In this document: positions 35,787-44,422 of the stretch, piece by piece
How positions within the stretch are numbered: the first letter of the stretch is position 1
Layout of the letters: each line of letters starts with the position of its first letter
Assembly: GCA_046351215.1 (NCBI GenBank)
Contig: JAXLYX010000010.1
Coordinates: forward strand, 186,001-250,000
Reading direction: 5' to 3'
Length of the DNA: 64,000 bases
Source of the DNA: JAXLYX01 sp046351215
GTDB lineage: Bacteria; Myxococcota_A; Polyangia; Polyangiales; Houyiibacteriaceae
The notes under the pieces: model-generated
What the model saw: the letters and a program-made list of their open reading frames with translations, nothing else
What the model was told of the DNA's origin: nothing
Database searches by the model: none
Translations under genes and position numbers: made by a program

Positions 35787-37232
35787 GTGGCCAAATCGAC
35801 GAAGACGAAGACGAAGACGCACGCGAAGACGGCCGAACGATCGCCGGGAGCGGAGGAGCCGGACTTCACGACCCCCGTCCTACCCGTCGAGGTGCGGATG
35901 GCCGAGGGCAAGGCGCTCCGAGCCAAGGTGCCGCACAAGGCGCACGCGGAATACGATCCGCCGCGCAAGCGGCAGGACCCCGTGGACATCCTCGAGGCGC
36001 AGGCGCGGACACGGGTACCCCACCTCGTGCCGATCCGGTACGCGCGCATGCTCGCGAACCCGTTCGCGTTCCTGCGGGGCAGTGCGGCCGTGATGGCCGG
36101 CGACCTCGCGCCGACGCCGGTGACGGGCCTCACGGTCCAGTGCTGCGGTGACATGCACGTCTCGAATTTCGGCGTGTTCGGTACGGCGGAGCGCAACCTC
36201 GTCTTCGGCATCAACGACTTCGACGAGACCCTGCCGGGGCCCTGGGAGTGGGACCTGAAGCGCCTCGCCGCGAGCATCGTGGTCGCAGGCCAGTACCTCG
36301 GCGCCGACAAGGCTCTCTGCGAGGACGGCGCGCAGGCGATCGTCCGCAGCTACCGCAAGCGCATGCGGGAGTTCGCGGAAATGGGGCACATGCAGCTCTG
36401 GTACTCGCGCATCGACGAGCAAGCGGTGCTCGCGAACATCGACGCGAGCACGCGCGCCGGCGCCGAGCGCATGATGGCGAAGGCCCATCAGCGGGGGCAT
36501 CTGCAGGTCCTCGAGAAGATGACGGAGCTCGTCGACGACCAGCATCGGATCCTCGAGGAGGCGCCGCTCGTCGTGCGGGAGACCCACGACGAAAAGGGCC
36601 AGGCCGTGGCCGACTCGGTCTCGAAGCTCTTCGCGGTCTACGTGAAGTCGCTTCCCGAGGAGCGCCGGGTGCTCCTCGGGCGCTACCGGATCGTGGACGT
36701 GGCCCGGAAGGTGGTCGGCGTGGGGAGCGTGGGCACCCGCTGCTGGATCGTCCTGATGATGGGCAACGGCACGGGCGATCCGCTCTTCCTCCAGTACAAG
36801 GAGGCCCAGTCTTCCGTCCTCGCGCCCTACACCCGCGCGCCGAGCTACGACTGCGAGGGCAGGCGGGTCGTCGTCGGCCAGCGCCTGATCCAGGGCGCGC
36901 CCGACATCTTCCTCGGCTGGGGAGAACGCTACGGGATCCACTTCTACGTGCGCCAGCTCCGCGACATGAAGGGCGGGGTCGAGTTCGAGCCCGGCAAGGC
37001 GAACGTCAAGAACATCGCGCAATACGGCAAGCTCTGCGGTTGGGCGCTCGCGCAGGCGCACGCCAAGTCCACCGATCCCGCCCTGCTCGCCGGCTACCTC
37101 GGCAAGAACGAGGGCATGGACGAAGCCGTGGCGAAGTTCGCCTTCCGCTACGCCAAGCAGACGGAGCGCGACCACGCGGCGCTCGAGAAGGCGGCGAAGT
37201 CGAAGCGAATCCAGGTCGCCGCGAGCCCGTGA
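35787..37232 (+). CDS. DUF2252 family protein
   Basis: About 481 residues from the GTG at 35787; a TTG at 35706 would add 27 residues that look non-coding. The first 20 residues are rich in lysine and threonine. The DUF2252 core follows, with RMLANPFAFLRGSAAVMAGD, CCGDMHVSNFGVFGT and INDFDETLPGPWEWDLKRLA, a kinase-like fold with a presumed active-site D-x-H-x-x-N. The family is widespread in soil bacteria and its function is unknown. The upstream gap (35562-35786) holds only the terminator and an AT-richer stretch around 35660-35685. Confidence 0.85.
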   Translation: MAKSTKTKTKTHAKTAERSPGAEEPDFTTPVLPVEVRMAEGKALRAKVPHKAHAEYDPPRKRQDPVDILEAQARTRVPHLVPIRYARMLANPFAFLRGSAAVMAGDLAPTPVTGLTVQCCGDMHVSNFGVFGTAERNLVFGINDFDETLPGPWEWDLKRLAASIVVAGQYLGADKALCEDGAQAIVRSYRKRMREFAEMGHMQLWYSRIDEQAVLANIDASTRAGAERMMAKAHQRGHLQVLEKMTELVDDQHRILEEAPLVVRETHDEKGQAVADSVSKLFAVYVKSLPEERRVLLGRYRIVDVARKVVGVGSVGTRCWIVLMMGNGTGDPLFLQYKEAQSSVLAPYTRAPSYDCEGRRVVVGQRLIQGAPDIFLGWGERYGIHFYVRQLRDMKGGVEFEPGKANVKNIAQYGKLCGWALAQAHAKSTDPALLAGYLGKNEGMDEAVAKFAFRYAKQTERDHAALEKAAKSKRIQVAASP

Positions 37233-37236
37233 GCCC

Positions 37237-38088
37237 TCAGTCCGCGTGATCCGTGCGGAGGCCCCGGTCGCCGCGCGCCTGCGTCGGCCGGGCGTTCTCT
37301 CCGATGATCGCGCGGAACGCCGCGATCTGCTCCGCCGCGGCCTCGATCGGCGTGGCGAAGACGATCCACTGCACGCCCTCGGTGCACGGCGGCGTCGTGA
37401 GGGAGCCCTCGTAGCGGTACGTGGTGCGGTCCACGGGCAGCAGGTAGGAGCCGTCGACCCGGACGTTCTCGTAGTGGTAGATGGTGCCCGTCGAGGTCGG
37501 GAGGTGGCGCGTGATGCGCGCGATTCCCTCGTTCGGCCGCCCTTCTCGGACGAAGACGGCGAGGACGGCGAGCCTCCCGTCGGCGCTCCGGTGAACGGCA
37601 TGGAGCTCCATCGGGAAGCGGATGCCGTGGAGGGTGTGCTCGCTCGGCGTGTGCACGTGGAACTGGAGGAGCTGGTAGGTCGCGTCGCCGACGTGCATCG
37701 AGCCTCCGTCGGGCGTGTTCACCTGGATCGAATGGCCGGTGTCGACGACGTCGGCGACGTGCTCTTGACGCACGATGCGGAGCGACGAGGAGCGATACTC
37801 GAGCGCGATCGCGGGGAGCTCCGTGACCGTGGCGGCATCGAGATCGATCGGCGATTGCGTGTGGCCCTCGCCGCAGACGGCCCAATCCCGCTCGAGGTGG
37901 CCCCATCGGCTCGGGCCGCTGCGCCCTGCGTAGCCCCAATGCGTCCGATGCGGCGCCGGCGCCGCGGTCACGGTCACCGGCTCGGGATCGGCGATCGGCG
38001 GGCGCGGCTCCGGACTCGCGGAGCCGCAGCCGATCGCGGCGAGGACGAGGAGCACGGAAGGGAGGACGCGGGGTTCGGTGGGTCTCAT
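37237..38088 (-). CDS. Alpha-type carbonic anhydrase lipoprotein
   Basis: 283 residues. The lipobox AIGC ends the signal sequence, so the enzyme sits on the periplasmic side of a membrane. All alpha-carbonic anhydrase landmarks are present: WGY, QSPIDL, the zinc ligands in QFHVHTPSEH and ELHAVH, and the substrate pocket YRYEGSLTTPPCTEGVQW. It interconverts carbon dioxide and bicarbonate. The ATG at 38088 is used because the signal peptide begins there. It converges with the DUF2252 gene with a 4-bp gap and is downstream of a metallo-beta-lactamase-fold gene on the same strand. Confidence 0.95.
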   Translation of the reverse strand: MRPTEPRVLPSVLLVLAAIGCGSASPEPRPPIADPEPVTVTAAPAPHRTHWGYAGRSGPSRWGHLERDWAVCGEGHTQSPIDLDAATVTELPAIALEYRSSSLRIVRQEHVADVVDTGHSIQVNTPDGGSMHVGDATYQLLQFHVHTPSEHTLHGIRFPMELHAVHRSADGRLAVLAVFVREGRPNEGIARITRHLPTSTGTIYHYENVRVDGSYLLPVDRTTYRYEGSLTTPPCTEGVQWIVFATPIEAAAEQIAAFRAIIGENARPTQARGDRGLRTDHAD

Positions 38089-38134
38089 GCGTCCACGGTT
38101 CCTACGCATGCGGGAGAAGGTCGCACGAAGCGGC

Positions 38135-39112
38135 TCAGTACTCGACCGGGAGCCCCTTCGCCTTCGCCACCTTGTAGACCGAGTCGAAGACCTCGGCGTG
38201 GTCCCAGGGCGCATCGGCCGGCTCGCCGCGGAGCTCGCGGAACGCACGCTCGACGTTCATGTAGAGGCGACCTGGCGCTCGCCAGTCGGCGTACGGCCCG
38301 AGCTCGATCCGCTTGGCGGCCTCGAGCGACGTGAGGCCCTGGTCGAAGAAGGTCTTCGACTGCTCGCGGAGGTACGTGAGGTACGCCTTCAGCTCCGTGA
38401 TGCCCTCGACGCCGCAGACGGGGCCGTGGCCCGGCACGACGACCTGGGGGTTCAGACCGATCATCAGGTCGAGGCAGCGGAACCAGTTGTCGTACGAGCC
38501 GACCCAGCCCATCGGGGTGCACTGGCGGAAGAGGACGTCGCCCGCGAAGACGACTCCCTCGCTCGGCACGTGGACGATCGTGTCTCCGACCTGATGGCAG
38601 GGCCCGACGTAGATCAGATGCACCTCGACCCCGTCGAGGTCGATCACGTGGCGCGTGTCGAAGAGGGTCGTGGGATAGACGAGCTCGACCCCTTCGAAGT
38701 CGTAGTCCTCGCGGAGCTGGAGACCGGCCGCCGCCACGCCCGGATGGAGAGTCTTCAGGAGCAGGCGCGTGACGAAGCGATCGACGCCGTGCTGGAGATC
38801 GACGAGCTCCTTCGGATCGGCCACGGCCTTCATCCGCTCCGGGACGGAGCGATGGGCGATGATCTCGGCACCCGGGAAGAGCTGATTGCCGTAGACGTGG
38901 TCCGAGTCCTCGTGGGTGTTGACGATCCGCGTCGGCATGCCCTTCCAGACCTTGCCGAACATCTCGATCATCTGGCGCGCGTGGGCGAGATCCGACTGCG
39001 TGTCGACGACCACTCCGCCGCCGCGGTTGACGAGCCCCGAATTGGCGTCGCAGACGCGGTTCTTCTCGTTCAGGACCGCGTAGCAGCTCTCGCTGACCTG
39101 CTTCATCTCCAT
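38135..39112 (-). CDS. Metallo-beta-lactamase-fold hydrolase
   Basis: 325 residues, cytoplasmic. The metal-binding motif reads THEDSDH, that is H-x-D-x-D-H with Asp in place of the second His of the classical HxHxDH. Further ligands are likely in GPCHQVGDTIVHVP, GDVLF and GHGP. The variant motif is common in a branch of the superfamily annotated only generally. The 46-bp gap to the carbonic anhydrase gene downstream permits co-transcription. Substrate unknown. Confidence 0.85.
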   Translation of the reverse strand: MEMKQVSESCYAVLNEKNRVCDANSGLVNRGGGVVVDTQSDLAHARQMIEMFGKVWKGMPTRIVNTHEDSDHVYGNQLFPGAEIIAHRSVPERMKAVADPKELVDLQHGVDRFVTRLLLKTLHPGVAAAGLQLREDYDFEGVELVYPTTLFDTRHVIDLDGVEVHLIYVGPCHQVGDTIVHVPSEGVVFAGDVLFRQCTPMGWVGSYDNWFRCLDLMIGLNPQVVVPGHGPVCGVEGITELKAYLTYLREQSKTFFDQGLTSLEAAKRIELGPYADWRAPGRLYMNVERAFRELRGEPADAPWDHAEVFDSVYKVAKAKGLPVEY

Positions 39113-39151
39113 GATCGTGCTCCCCCCGGGCAGCGATCGAGCGCCCGTCCC

Positions 39152-39661
39152 TCAGTACTCGAAGCGGAAGTTGATCGCCCAGCCCCAGCTCCCATCGCTC
39201 CGGCGCTGCAGGAAGAAGTAGGGCTGCATTCCGACCTTGAAGAACATGAAGCGGTAGCCCGCGCCGACGCGGCCGACCGCGAGGGTCCGTCCGTGGATGT
39301 CGATCTCGGCGCCGGTGTGGAGGAACGTGCGCACGTGGCGGATCGGATACCAGGCGAGGCCTCCGCCGACGAAGAACGAGTTCTCGGGGCCACCGGAACG
39401 CACGATGCGGCCGAGCGACTGCGTGAGGATCTCGATGCCCACGCCGTTGTAGGTGCGATCGATCAGGTATTCGTAGCCGAGGCCGACGGTGACGGCCTTC
39501 GTGTAGTTCGGATCGGTCCAGCGGGTGCCGCCGATGCGCGTGCCGCCGAAGTCGATGGTGAGGTGATGACCGCGCTCGCGGAAGTCGCGGTCGTAGCGTC
39601 GGAAGTCCTCGGCGGTCGGCGCGACGCCCATCTTGCCGAGCATCCACATCATGAAGGCCAT
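39152..39661 (-). CDS. Putative outer-membrane beta-barrel protein
   Basis: 169 residues. The start is the ATG at 39661, in a TGATG overlap with the upstream lipoprotein gene; a GTG at 39667, with GGAGGT 5 nt before it, is also possible. The N-terminus is a hydrophobic helix (FMMWMLGKMG) without a clear cleavage site. After it come strand-like segments with alternating aromatics: TKAVTVGLGYEYLIDR, FFVGGGLAWYPI, VGAGYRFMFFKV and a terminal WGWAINFRFEY ending in an aromatic residue. That pattern suggests a small barrel. No family is recognised. Confidence 0.65.
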   Translation of the reverse strand: MAFMMWMLGKMGVAPTAEDFRRYDRDFRERGHHLTIDFGGTRIGGTRWTDPNYTKAVTVGLGYEYLIDRTYNGVGIEILTQSLGRIVRSGGPENSFFVGGGLAWYPIRHVRTFLHTGAEIDIHGRTLAVGRVGAGYRFMFFKVGMQPYFFLQRRSDGSWGWAINFRFEY

Positions 39662-40185
39662 CAGCACGAGGCACCTCCATCGCACGTCGGAGTGGTCGTC
39701 GCCGGCATCGTCTCCGGGTTCGCGAAGGGCGCGACGCCCGCGTCGGACGGCTCCGCCGCTGCATCGGGCGCTGCATCGGCCGCGGCCCCCGCGTCCGCGC
39801 CTCCGTCGACGCCGGCGTCCGGCCGACACACCGGCTCGGTCTGCCCCTCGTCGACCCACTTCACGACCGTCGCCGTGAGGTAGCGTCCGTCGCTCGAGAT
39901 GCCGGGGATCACGGCGTCTCCACCGGCCTCGCAGACGTGGCGGTGGACGACGCGCCGGAAGGTCGCCTCGTCCTTCGGCACGGCTCGGATCGAGAACCCC
40001 TCGATGTCCATCATCCCGATGACCTGGTACTCCCGCGCCGGGCGGTGGGAGATCACCTCGAACTCGCAATCGCGAGGCTGCGAGGGGCAGGTCGCGCCCC
40101 GGGGCACGAACGTGATGTGCGGGCCGCAGGCCGCGAAGGCCAACGACCCGGCGAGGGCGAGCAGGGGGAGAACGCGCCGAATCAT
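39661..40185 (-). CDS. Small lipoprotein with Asp-Ala-Gly linker
   Basis: 174 residues. The lipobox LAFAAC ends the signal sequence. A compact domain (residues 22-115) contains cysteines at CPSQPRDC, CEAGGDAVIPGISSDGRYL and a TATVVKWV strand. It is followed by a low-complexity DAGVDGGADAG-type linker as found in myxobacterial lipoproteins, and a final CDGGASC. AGGA precedes the ATG. The stop overlaps the start of the barrel gene (TGATG), so the two are translationally coupled. Function unknown. Confidence 0.7.
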   Translation of the reverse strand: MIRRVLPLLALAGSLAFAACGPHITFVPRGATCPSQPRDCEFEVISHRPAREYQVIGMMDIEGFSIRAVPKDEATFRRVVHRHVCEAGGDAVIPGISSDGRYLTATVVKWVDEGQTEPVCRPDAGVDGGADAGAAADAAPDAAAEPSDAGVAPFANPETMPATTTPTCDGGASC

Positions 40186-40243
40186 GGGTCCTGCGTACGC
40201 ACGCGTGGGGAAAGGGTCAATCGAACAGTTCGAGGCGAGGGGC

Positions 40244-40810
40244 TCAGTGCGGATAGTCCGCGAAGATCCGTGCGACGTCCTGCTGGATCCGCTCGGTCGG
40301 ATTGCCCTCGTTGGTGATCGTGCCCTGGGCGACACCGCCGAAGACGATTTTCTGGAGCTTCGGGTCGACCGTGCCGACCACGAGGGAACCGACGGCGTAA
40401 CTGACGTAGATGGGCTCCAGCCAGGCACAGGGGTCCCAGACCCAGCCCCAATAGCCCCACCAGTAACCCGGGACACAACTCCAGACGTAGCCGCCGCTCT
40501 GCTGCGAGGCGCCGAGGCTGAAGACCACGAGGTCGGGATTGCCGGTCGCGCCGTCGACCTCCGTCAGGCCGTACGCGAGGAGCTGCGCGCGCGCCTCCTC
40601 CTGAGCCGTCGCGAGGTTCACCGCGACGTTCGTCGGCGTCCCGGGCGGAGCGGGCGCCGTCGAGAGCGCGAACGTGTGGTACTGCGAGAAGTCCACCCCG
40701 GGATCGACGTGGGTCGTGATGGTGTCGTTGTAGTTGGTGTCGTCGGCGCACGAGCCGATGAGGACCGCCGCCACGACCAACGCCTGTCGAACGAAGAACC
40801 CAGGACGCAT
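40244..40810 (-). CDS. DUF4136 family lipoprotein
   Basis: 188 residues. The lipobox LIGSC ends the signal sequence. The mature part follows the DUF4136 pattern: VDPGVDFSQYHTFAL, then a pair of domains with YGLTEVDGATGNPDLVVF, a strikingly aromatic CVPGYWWGYWGWVWDPCAW stretch, and a GTLVVGTVD-like strand with the closing RIQQDVARIFADYP helix. The family is of unknown function and periplasmic. It lies 58 bp upstream of the Asp-Ala-Gly lipoprotein gene on the same strand. Confidence 0.85.
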   Translation of the reverse strand: MRPGFFVRQALVVAAVLIGSCADDTNYNDTITTHVDPGVDFSQYHTFALSTAPAPPGTPTNVAVNLATAQEEARAQLLAYGLTEVDGATGNPDLVVFSLGASQQSGGYVWSCVPGYWWGYWGWVWDPCAWLEPIYVSYAVGSLVVGTVDPKLQKIVFGGVAQGTITNEGNPTERIQQDVARIFADYPH

Positions 40811-40981
40811 CGAACCCTCCCGCGGGCCGGACCCGCGCCCCTCAGATGGACCCGCGCACGACCCGTCGCAAGGCGAGGGACGACTCGGCCGTTCGGGCGA
40901 ATTGGCGACACCGCAGGCGTCGCGCTTCGAGCGCCGGCCACCCCGCCTCCTCGTCTACTCTCGGGCGACGAGGGAGATCCG

Positions 40982-41947
40982 ATGGCCATCGACGTTCTCG
41001 ACGAGAAGCTCCACGTGCCCGGCCCCGGCCGCGCCTGGCAGGAGAGCTACTACTTCAATTGGTCGGATCCGGCGCACGATGTCTTCGGGCTGACGCGCAT
41101 CGGTCTGAGGCCGAACGAAGGCCGTGCGGACGCCCTCGTGCTGACGATCCGGAACGGCCGGCCCGAGTTCCTCTACCCCGGCGTCGGGCTCCGTCTCGGC
41201 GCCTTTCGCTCCCTGGATCCCTCGCGCGGGATCGCGATGGGACGGCTCCGCTTCGTGATGGAGGAGCCCCTCCGTCGCTGGCGCCTCGTGCTCGAGGGGC
41301 GCGACTCGATGGACCTCGTCTTCGAGGCCTGCAACGAGCCCTTCGACTACCACGCCGTCGGAGGCGACGCGGCCGAGTTCGGCTCGCCGATGGCCGCGCA
41401 CCACTTCGAGCAATTCGGACGCGTGCGCGGCACGACGCGCTTCCACGGGAAGACGATCTCGATCGACGGCTTCGGGGAGCGCGACAAGAGCTGGGGCGAG
41501 CGCGACTGGGCCCGCATCGAAGGCTGGAATTGGCTCACGGCCCAGTTCGGCCCCGACTTCGCGTTCAACGTCCTCGACGTCTTCGACCGCGGCAGGCGGC
41601 ACCTCGGAGGCTTCGTGTACCGCGACGGCGCGAACCACGCCGTGAAGGACTACACGGTCGACTTCACCTGGGGCGTGCGCGAGCACGCACCGCGGACGGC
41701 GCGCATCCGCATCGACGACGTCGACGGGGGGCACCTCGAGGTCGACGCGCGCGCCGACGGACGCTTCCCGCTCTACCGCAAGCGGACGTGGATCGAAGAA
41801 GCGAAGGCGGAGTTCCGCACCGAGCTCGGTGGCACGGCGCGCGTCGGCCACGGCGTCCTCGAGCACGTCTTCCGCCCCGATCTCCGCACCACGCTCCGGC
41901 AGGCCGGCGACCTCTTCCCGGGGCTCGCGCGCGCGTTCCGGCCATGA
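40982..41947 (+). CDS. Lipocalin-like (AttH/tocopherol-cyclase-like) protein of unknown function
   Basis: 321 residues, no signal peptide. The sequence resembles the DUF7064/DUF7065 or AttH-type proteins: WQESYYFNWSDPAHDVFGLT near the start, AHHFEQFGRVRGTTRFHGKT, a GERDKSWGERDW motif and a terminal GHGVLEHVFRP. These are thought to be two linked lipocalin-like beta-barrels that bind hydrophobic molecules; the assignment is by resemblance only. GAGGGAG precedes the ATG. Its stop overlaps the start of the following PEP-synthase-like gene (ATGA), so the two products are made together. Confidence 0.65.
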   Translation: MAIDVLDEKLHVPGPGRAWQESYYFNWSDPAHDVFGLTRIGLRPNEGRADALVLTIRNGRPEFLYPGVGLRLGAFRSLDPSRGIAMGRLRFVMEEPLRRWRLVLEGRDSMDLVFEACNEPFDYHAVGGDAAEFGSPMAAHHFEQFGRVRGTTRFHGKTISIDGFGERDKSWGERDWARIEGWNWLTAQFGPDFAFNVLDVFDRGRRHLGGFVYRDGANHAVKDYTVDFTWGVREHAPRTARIRIDDVDGGHLEVDARADGRFPLYRKRTWIEEAKAEFRTELGGTARVGHGVLEHVFRPDLRTTLRQAGDLFPGLARAFRP

Positions 41948-44400
41948 GTCCCGTGCCCCTCGTCCGCCTCGAGGCGTCGACGCCCGAGGATCGCGCCGTC
42001 CTCGGCGGCAAGGCCGCGGGCCTCGTTCGCTCGCTCCGCGCCGGCCTCCGCGTCCCGGAAGCCCATTGCATCCCGGTCGGGGTCGAGCCGGGCCCGGAGC
42101 TCGACGCCGCGCTCCGCGCGTTCCACGCCTCCTTCGTCGCCGAGCATCCGGGCGCCGCTCTCGCCGTGCGTTCGTCCGGCACGGCGGAGGATCTCGAGGA
42201 CGCCTCGTTCGCCGGCATCTACCGGACGATCCTCGGCGTGCGGACGGCCGATGCCTTGCTCGAGGCCGTCCGTTCCTGTCGCGCGGCGTACGACGAGGCC
42301 CATGCGGTGGCCTACCGGGAGCGACGCGGCGCCCACACGCGGGGCGGCATCGCGCTCGTGCTCCAACGCCTGCTCGAGCCGGAGGTCGCGGGCGTGCTGC
42401 TCACGGAGAATCCGCAGCGGCCCTTCGCGTCGGAGCTCGTGATCGAGGCGACGTACGGGCTCGGCGAAGGGCTCGTGAGCGGCAGGATCGATCCCGATCA
42501 CGTCGTGCGGACACGCGAGGGTCGGATCGTCGAGGACGTGCGAGGCGAGAAGCGGACGAAGCTCGTCTTCGACGCGGCCCTCGGCGTGGTCGAGCGCGAG
42601 GTGCCGGCGGCGGACCGGGCGAGACGTTCGCTCGACGAGGGACAGCTCGACGAGCTCGCCGCGTTGGCGCGGACGGTCGACGCCCGGCTCGGCGCGCGCG
42701 CCGACGTCGAATGGGCCTACGAGAACGGGACTCTCTACGTGCTCCAGCACCGTCCCATCGTCGGGCTCCCGCCGCGCTCCCCGAGGGTCGTCGCAGCCCG
42801 CCAGCTCGGGGACGAGTACCTCTCGGGCTACGGAATGCCCCTCACGCGGACCTTCCTCGTGCGCTGGATCCGCGACGTCACCTTCCACGACATGGCTCGG
42901 CTGATGGGTCGCGAGGAGCTGCTCGCGCTCGAGCCGATGACGGAGCACGAGGGCTACTACTACATGAACGGGGCGTATGCGTCGGCGCTCCTCCGCGCGG
43001 TGCCGCGCGCGGCGCGCTCGACGGGCCCGGTGCTCTGGTTCCCACCGTCGTACCGGCAGCGGATCCTCGAGGAGCCCTTCGAGCCGAAGGCGCTCCTCGG
43101 CTACGTGCGCGCGCCGTTCCGGGATCGCGGGGCGCTGCTCCACCGGAACGTGGCCGAGCTCGAGGCCCATTGCCGCCGGATCGAAGCGACGATCGTCCCT
43201 CGTCTCTCGCAGGACTACGGGACGCTCGACGACGGGGAATGGCAGAGGCAGCTCGACGAGGTCGACGCGTTCGGACGCGAGCACTTCCGCGTGATCCGCT
43301 GGGGCATGGCCTACCACGGCCCGCTCCTGCACACGCTCCTCGAGCGCTTCCTCGCGCGCTTCGCGGACGACGACGGCTCACTCTACGCGACGCTCCTCGG
43401 TGGCCTCTCCGGCACCCGCACCGCCGAGATCAACCGCGACCTCCACGCGCTCGCGGGCGTCGCACGCACGCTCGGTCTCGACTCCGAGGTCTTCGCCGCC
43501 GAGCTCGCGCGCTTCCTCCTGCGGCACGGGCATCGAGGGCCCTCGCGCGAGATCACCGATCCCCGGTGGAGCGAGACGCCGGAGATCGTCGTCGGGCTCG
43601 TGAAGGCGCAGCTCGCCCACGTCGATCCGGCACGCTCGCCTTCGCGGCTCGAAGAAGCGGCGAGCGAACGTTCGCGCGACGCCGAGCGCCGGGTGCTCTC
43701 GCGCCTGCGCGACCCGCTGCGGAAGGCGGCGTTCCGGCTCTTGCTGCGCTCCACGCGCGAGTACACCCGCTACCGCGAGAACCAGCGCTACCACCTCGAC
43801 TACGTCCTCGCGCATTGCCGGAAGCTCGTGCTCGAGCAGGCCCGGCGTCTCGTGGCGCGCGGCGCGCTCGCCACGGCCGACGACGTCTTCCTCCTCGAGG
43901 TCGACGAGCTCCGCCGCCTCGCGCGCGGCGCCGCTCCGTGGCCCGGCCTCGCCGACGCGCTGGAAGCACGGCGTCTGCACTACCTCGCGCATCGTCACCG
44001 CATGCCCGCGACGTACCTCTACGACGGCATCGAGACCGAAGGCGAGCTCGCGGAAGGAGAGCGATCGGCGTCGAGCTCGGAGGGGGCGGGCCAGGGGGCC
44101 TCGCGCGGCAAGGCGCTCGGGCGCGCGCGCGTCGCGACCGACCTCGCCTCGCTCGCCGCGGTGGAGGCGGGCGAGATCCTCGTCGTGCCCTCGATCGATC
44201 CGACGTGGACGAACGTCTTCCCCCTCCTCGCGGGCCTCGTCACCGAGACCGGCGGCTTGCTCGGCCACGGCGCGCTCCTCGCGCGCGAGTACGGCATTCC
44301 GGCCGTCTCCGGCGTGAAGCAGGCGACGCAGCGGTTCGCGACCGGGGACCTGCTCGAGCTCGACGGGACCTCGGGGACCGTGCGGCAGGTGCGGACGTAA
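41944..44400 (+). CDS. Rifampin-phosphotransferase/PEP-synthase-like dikinase
   Basis: 818 residues with the three-part layout of this enzyme group. The first is an ATP-grasp domain with GGKAAGLVRSLRAGLRVP at about 20-37, LAVRSSGTAEDLEDASFAG, and a conserved GLGEGLVSGRIDPD. The second is a large middle domain (about 300-680) taking the place of the substrate-binding domain. The third is a C-terminal swivelling phosphohistidine domain with TGGLLGHGALLAREYGIP, where His775 is the expected phospho-carrier. Known members phosphorylate pyruvate or rifamycins using ATP. The middle domain gives no clear substrate. Coupling to a lipocalin-like gene suggests a hydrophobic acceptor; this is inference. 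Confidence 0.85.
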   Translation: MSPVPLVRLEASTPEDRAVLGGKAAGLVRSLRAGLRVPEAHCIPVGVEPGPELDAALRAFHASFVAEHPGAALAVRSSGTAEDLEDASFAGIYRTILGVRTADALLEAVRSCRAAYDEAHAVAYRERRGAHTRGGIALVLQRLLEPEVAGVLLTENPQRPFASELVIEATYGLGEGLVSGRIDPDHVVRTREGRIVEDVRGEKRTKLVFDAALGVVEREVPAADRARRSLDEGQLDELAALARTVDARLGARADVEWAYENGTLYVLQHRPIVGLPPRSPRVVAARQLGDEYLSGYGMPLTRTFLVRWIRDVTFHDMARLMGREELLALEPMTEHEGYYYMNGAYASALLRAVPRAARSTGPVLWFPPSYRQRILEEPFEPKALLGYVRAPFRDRGALLHRNVAELEAHCRRIEATIVPRLSQDYGTLDDGEWQRQLDEVDAFGREHFRVIRWGMAYHGPLLHTLLERFLARFADDDGSLYATLLGGLSGTRTAEINRDLHALAGVARTLGLDSEVFAAELARFLLRHGHRGPSREITDPRWSETPEIVVGLVKAQLAHVDPARSPSRLEEAASERSRDAERRVLSRLRDPLRKAAFRLLLRSTREYTRYRENQRYHLDYVLAHCRKLVLEQARRLVARGALATADDVFLLEVDELRRLARGAAPWPGLADALEARRLHYLAHRHRMPATYLYDGIETEGELAEGERSASSSEGAGQGASRGKALGRARVATDLASLAAVEAGEILVVPSIDPTWTNVFPLLAGLVTETGGLLGHGALLAREYGIPAVSGVKQATQRFATGDLLELDGTSGTVRQVRT

Positions 44401-44422
44401 CGAATCCGCGCCGCGCGGGAGC

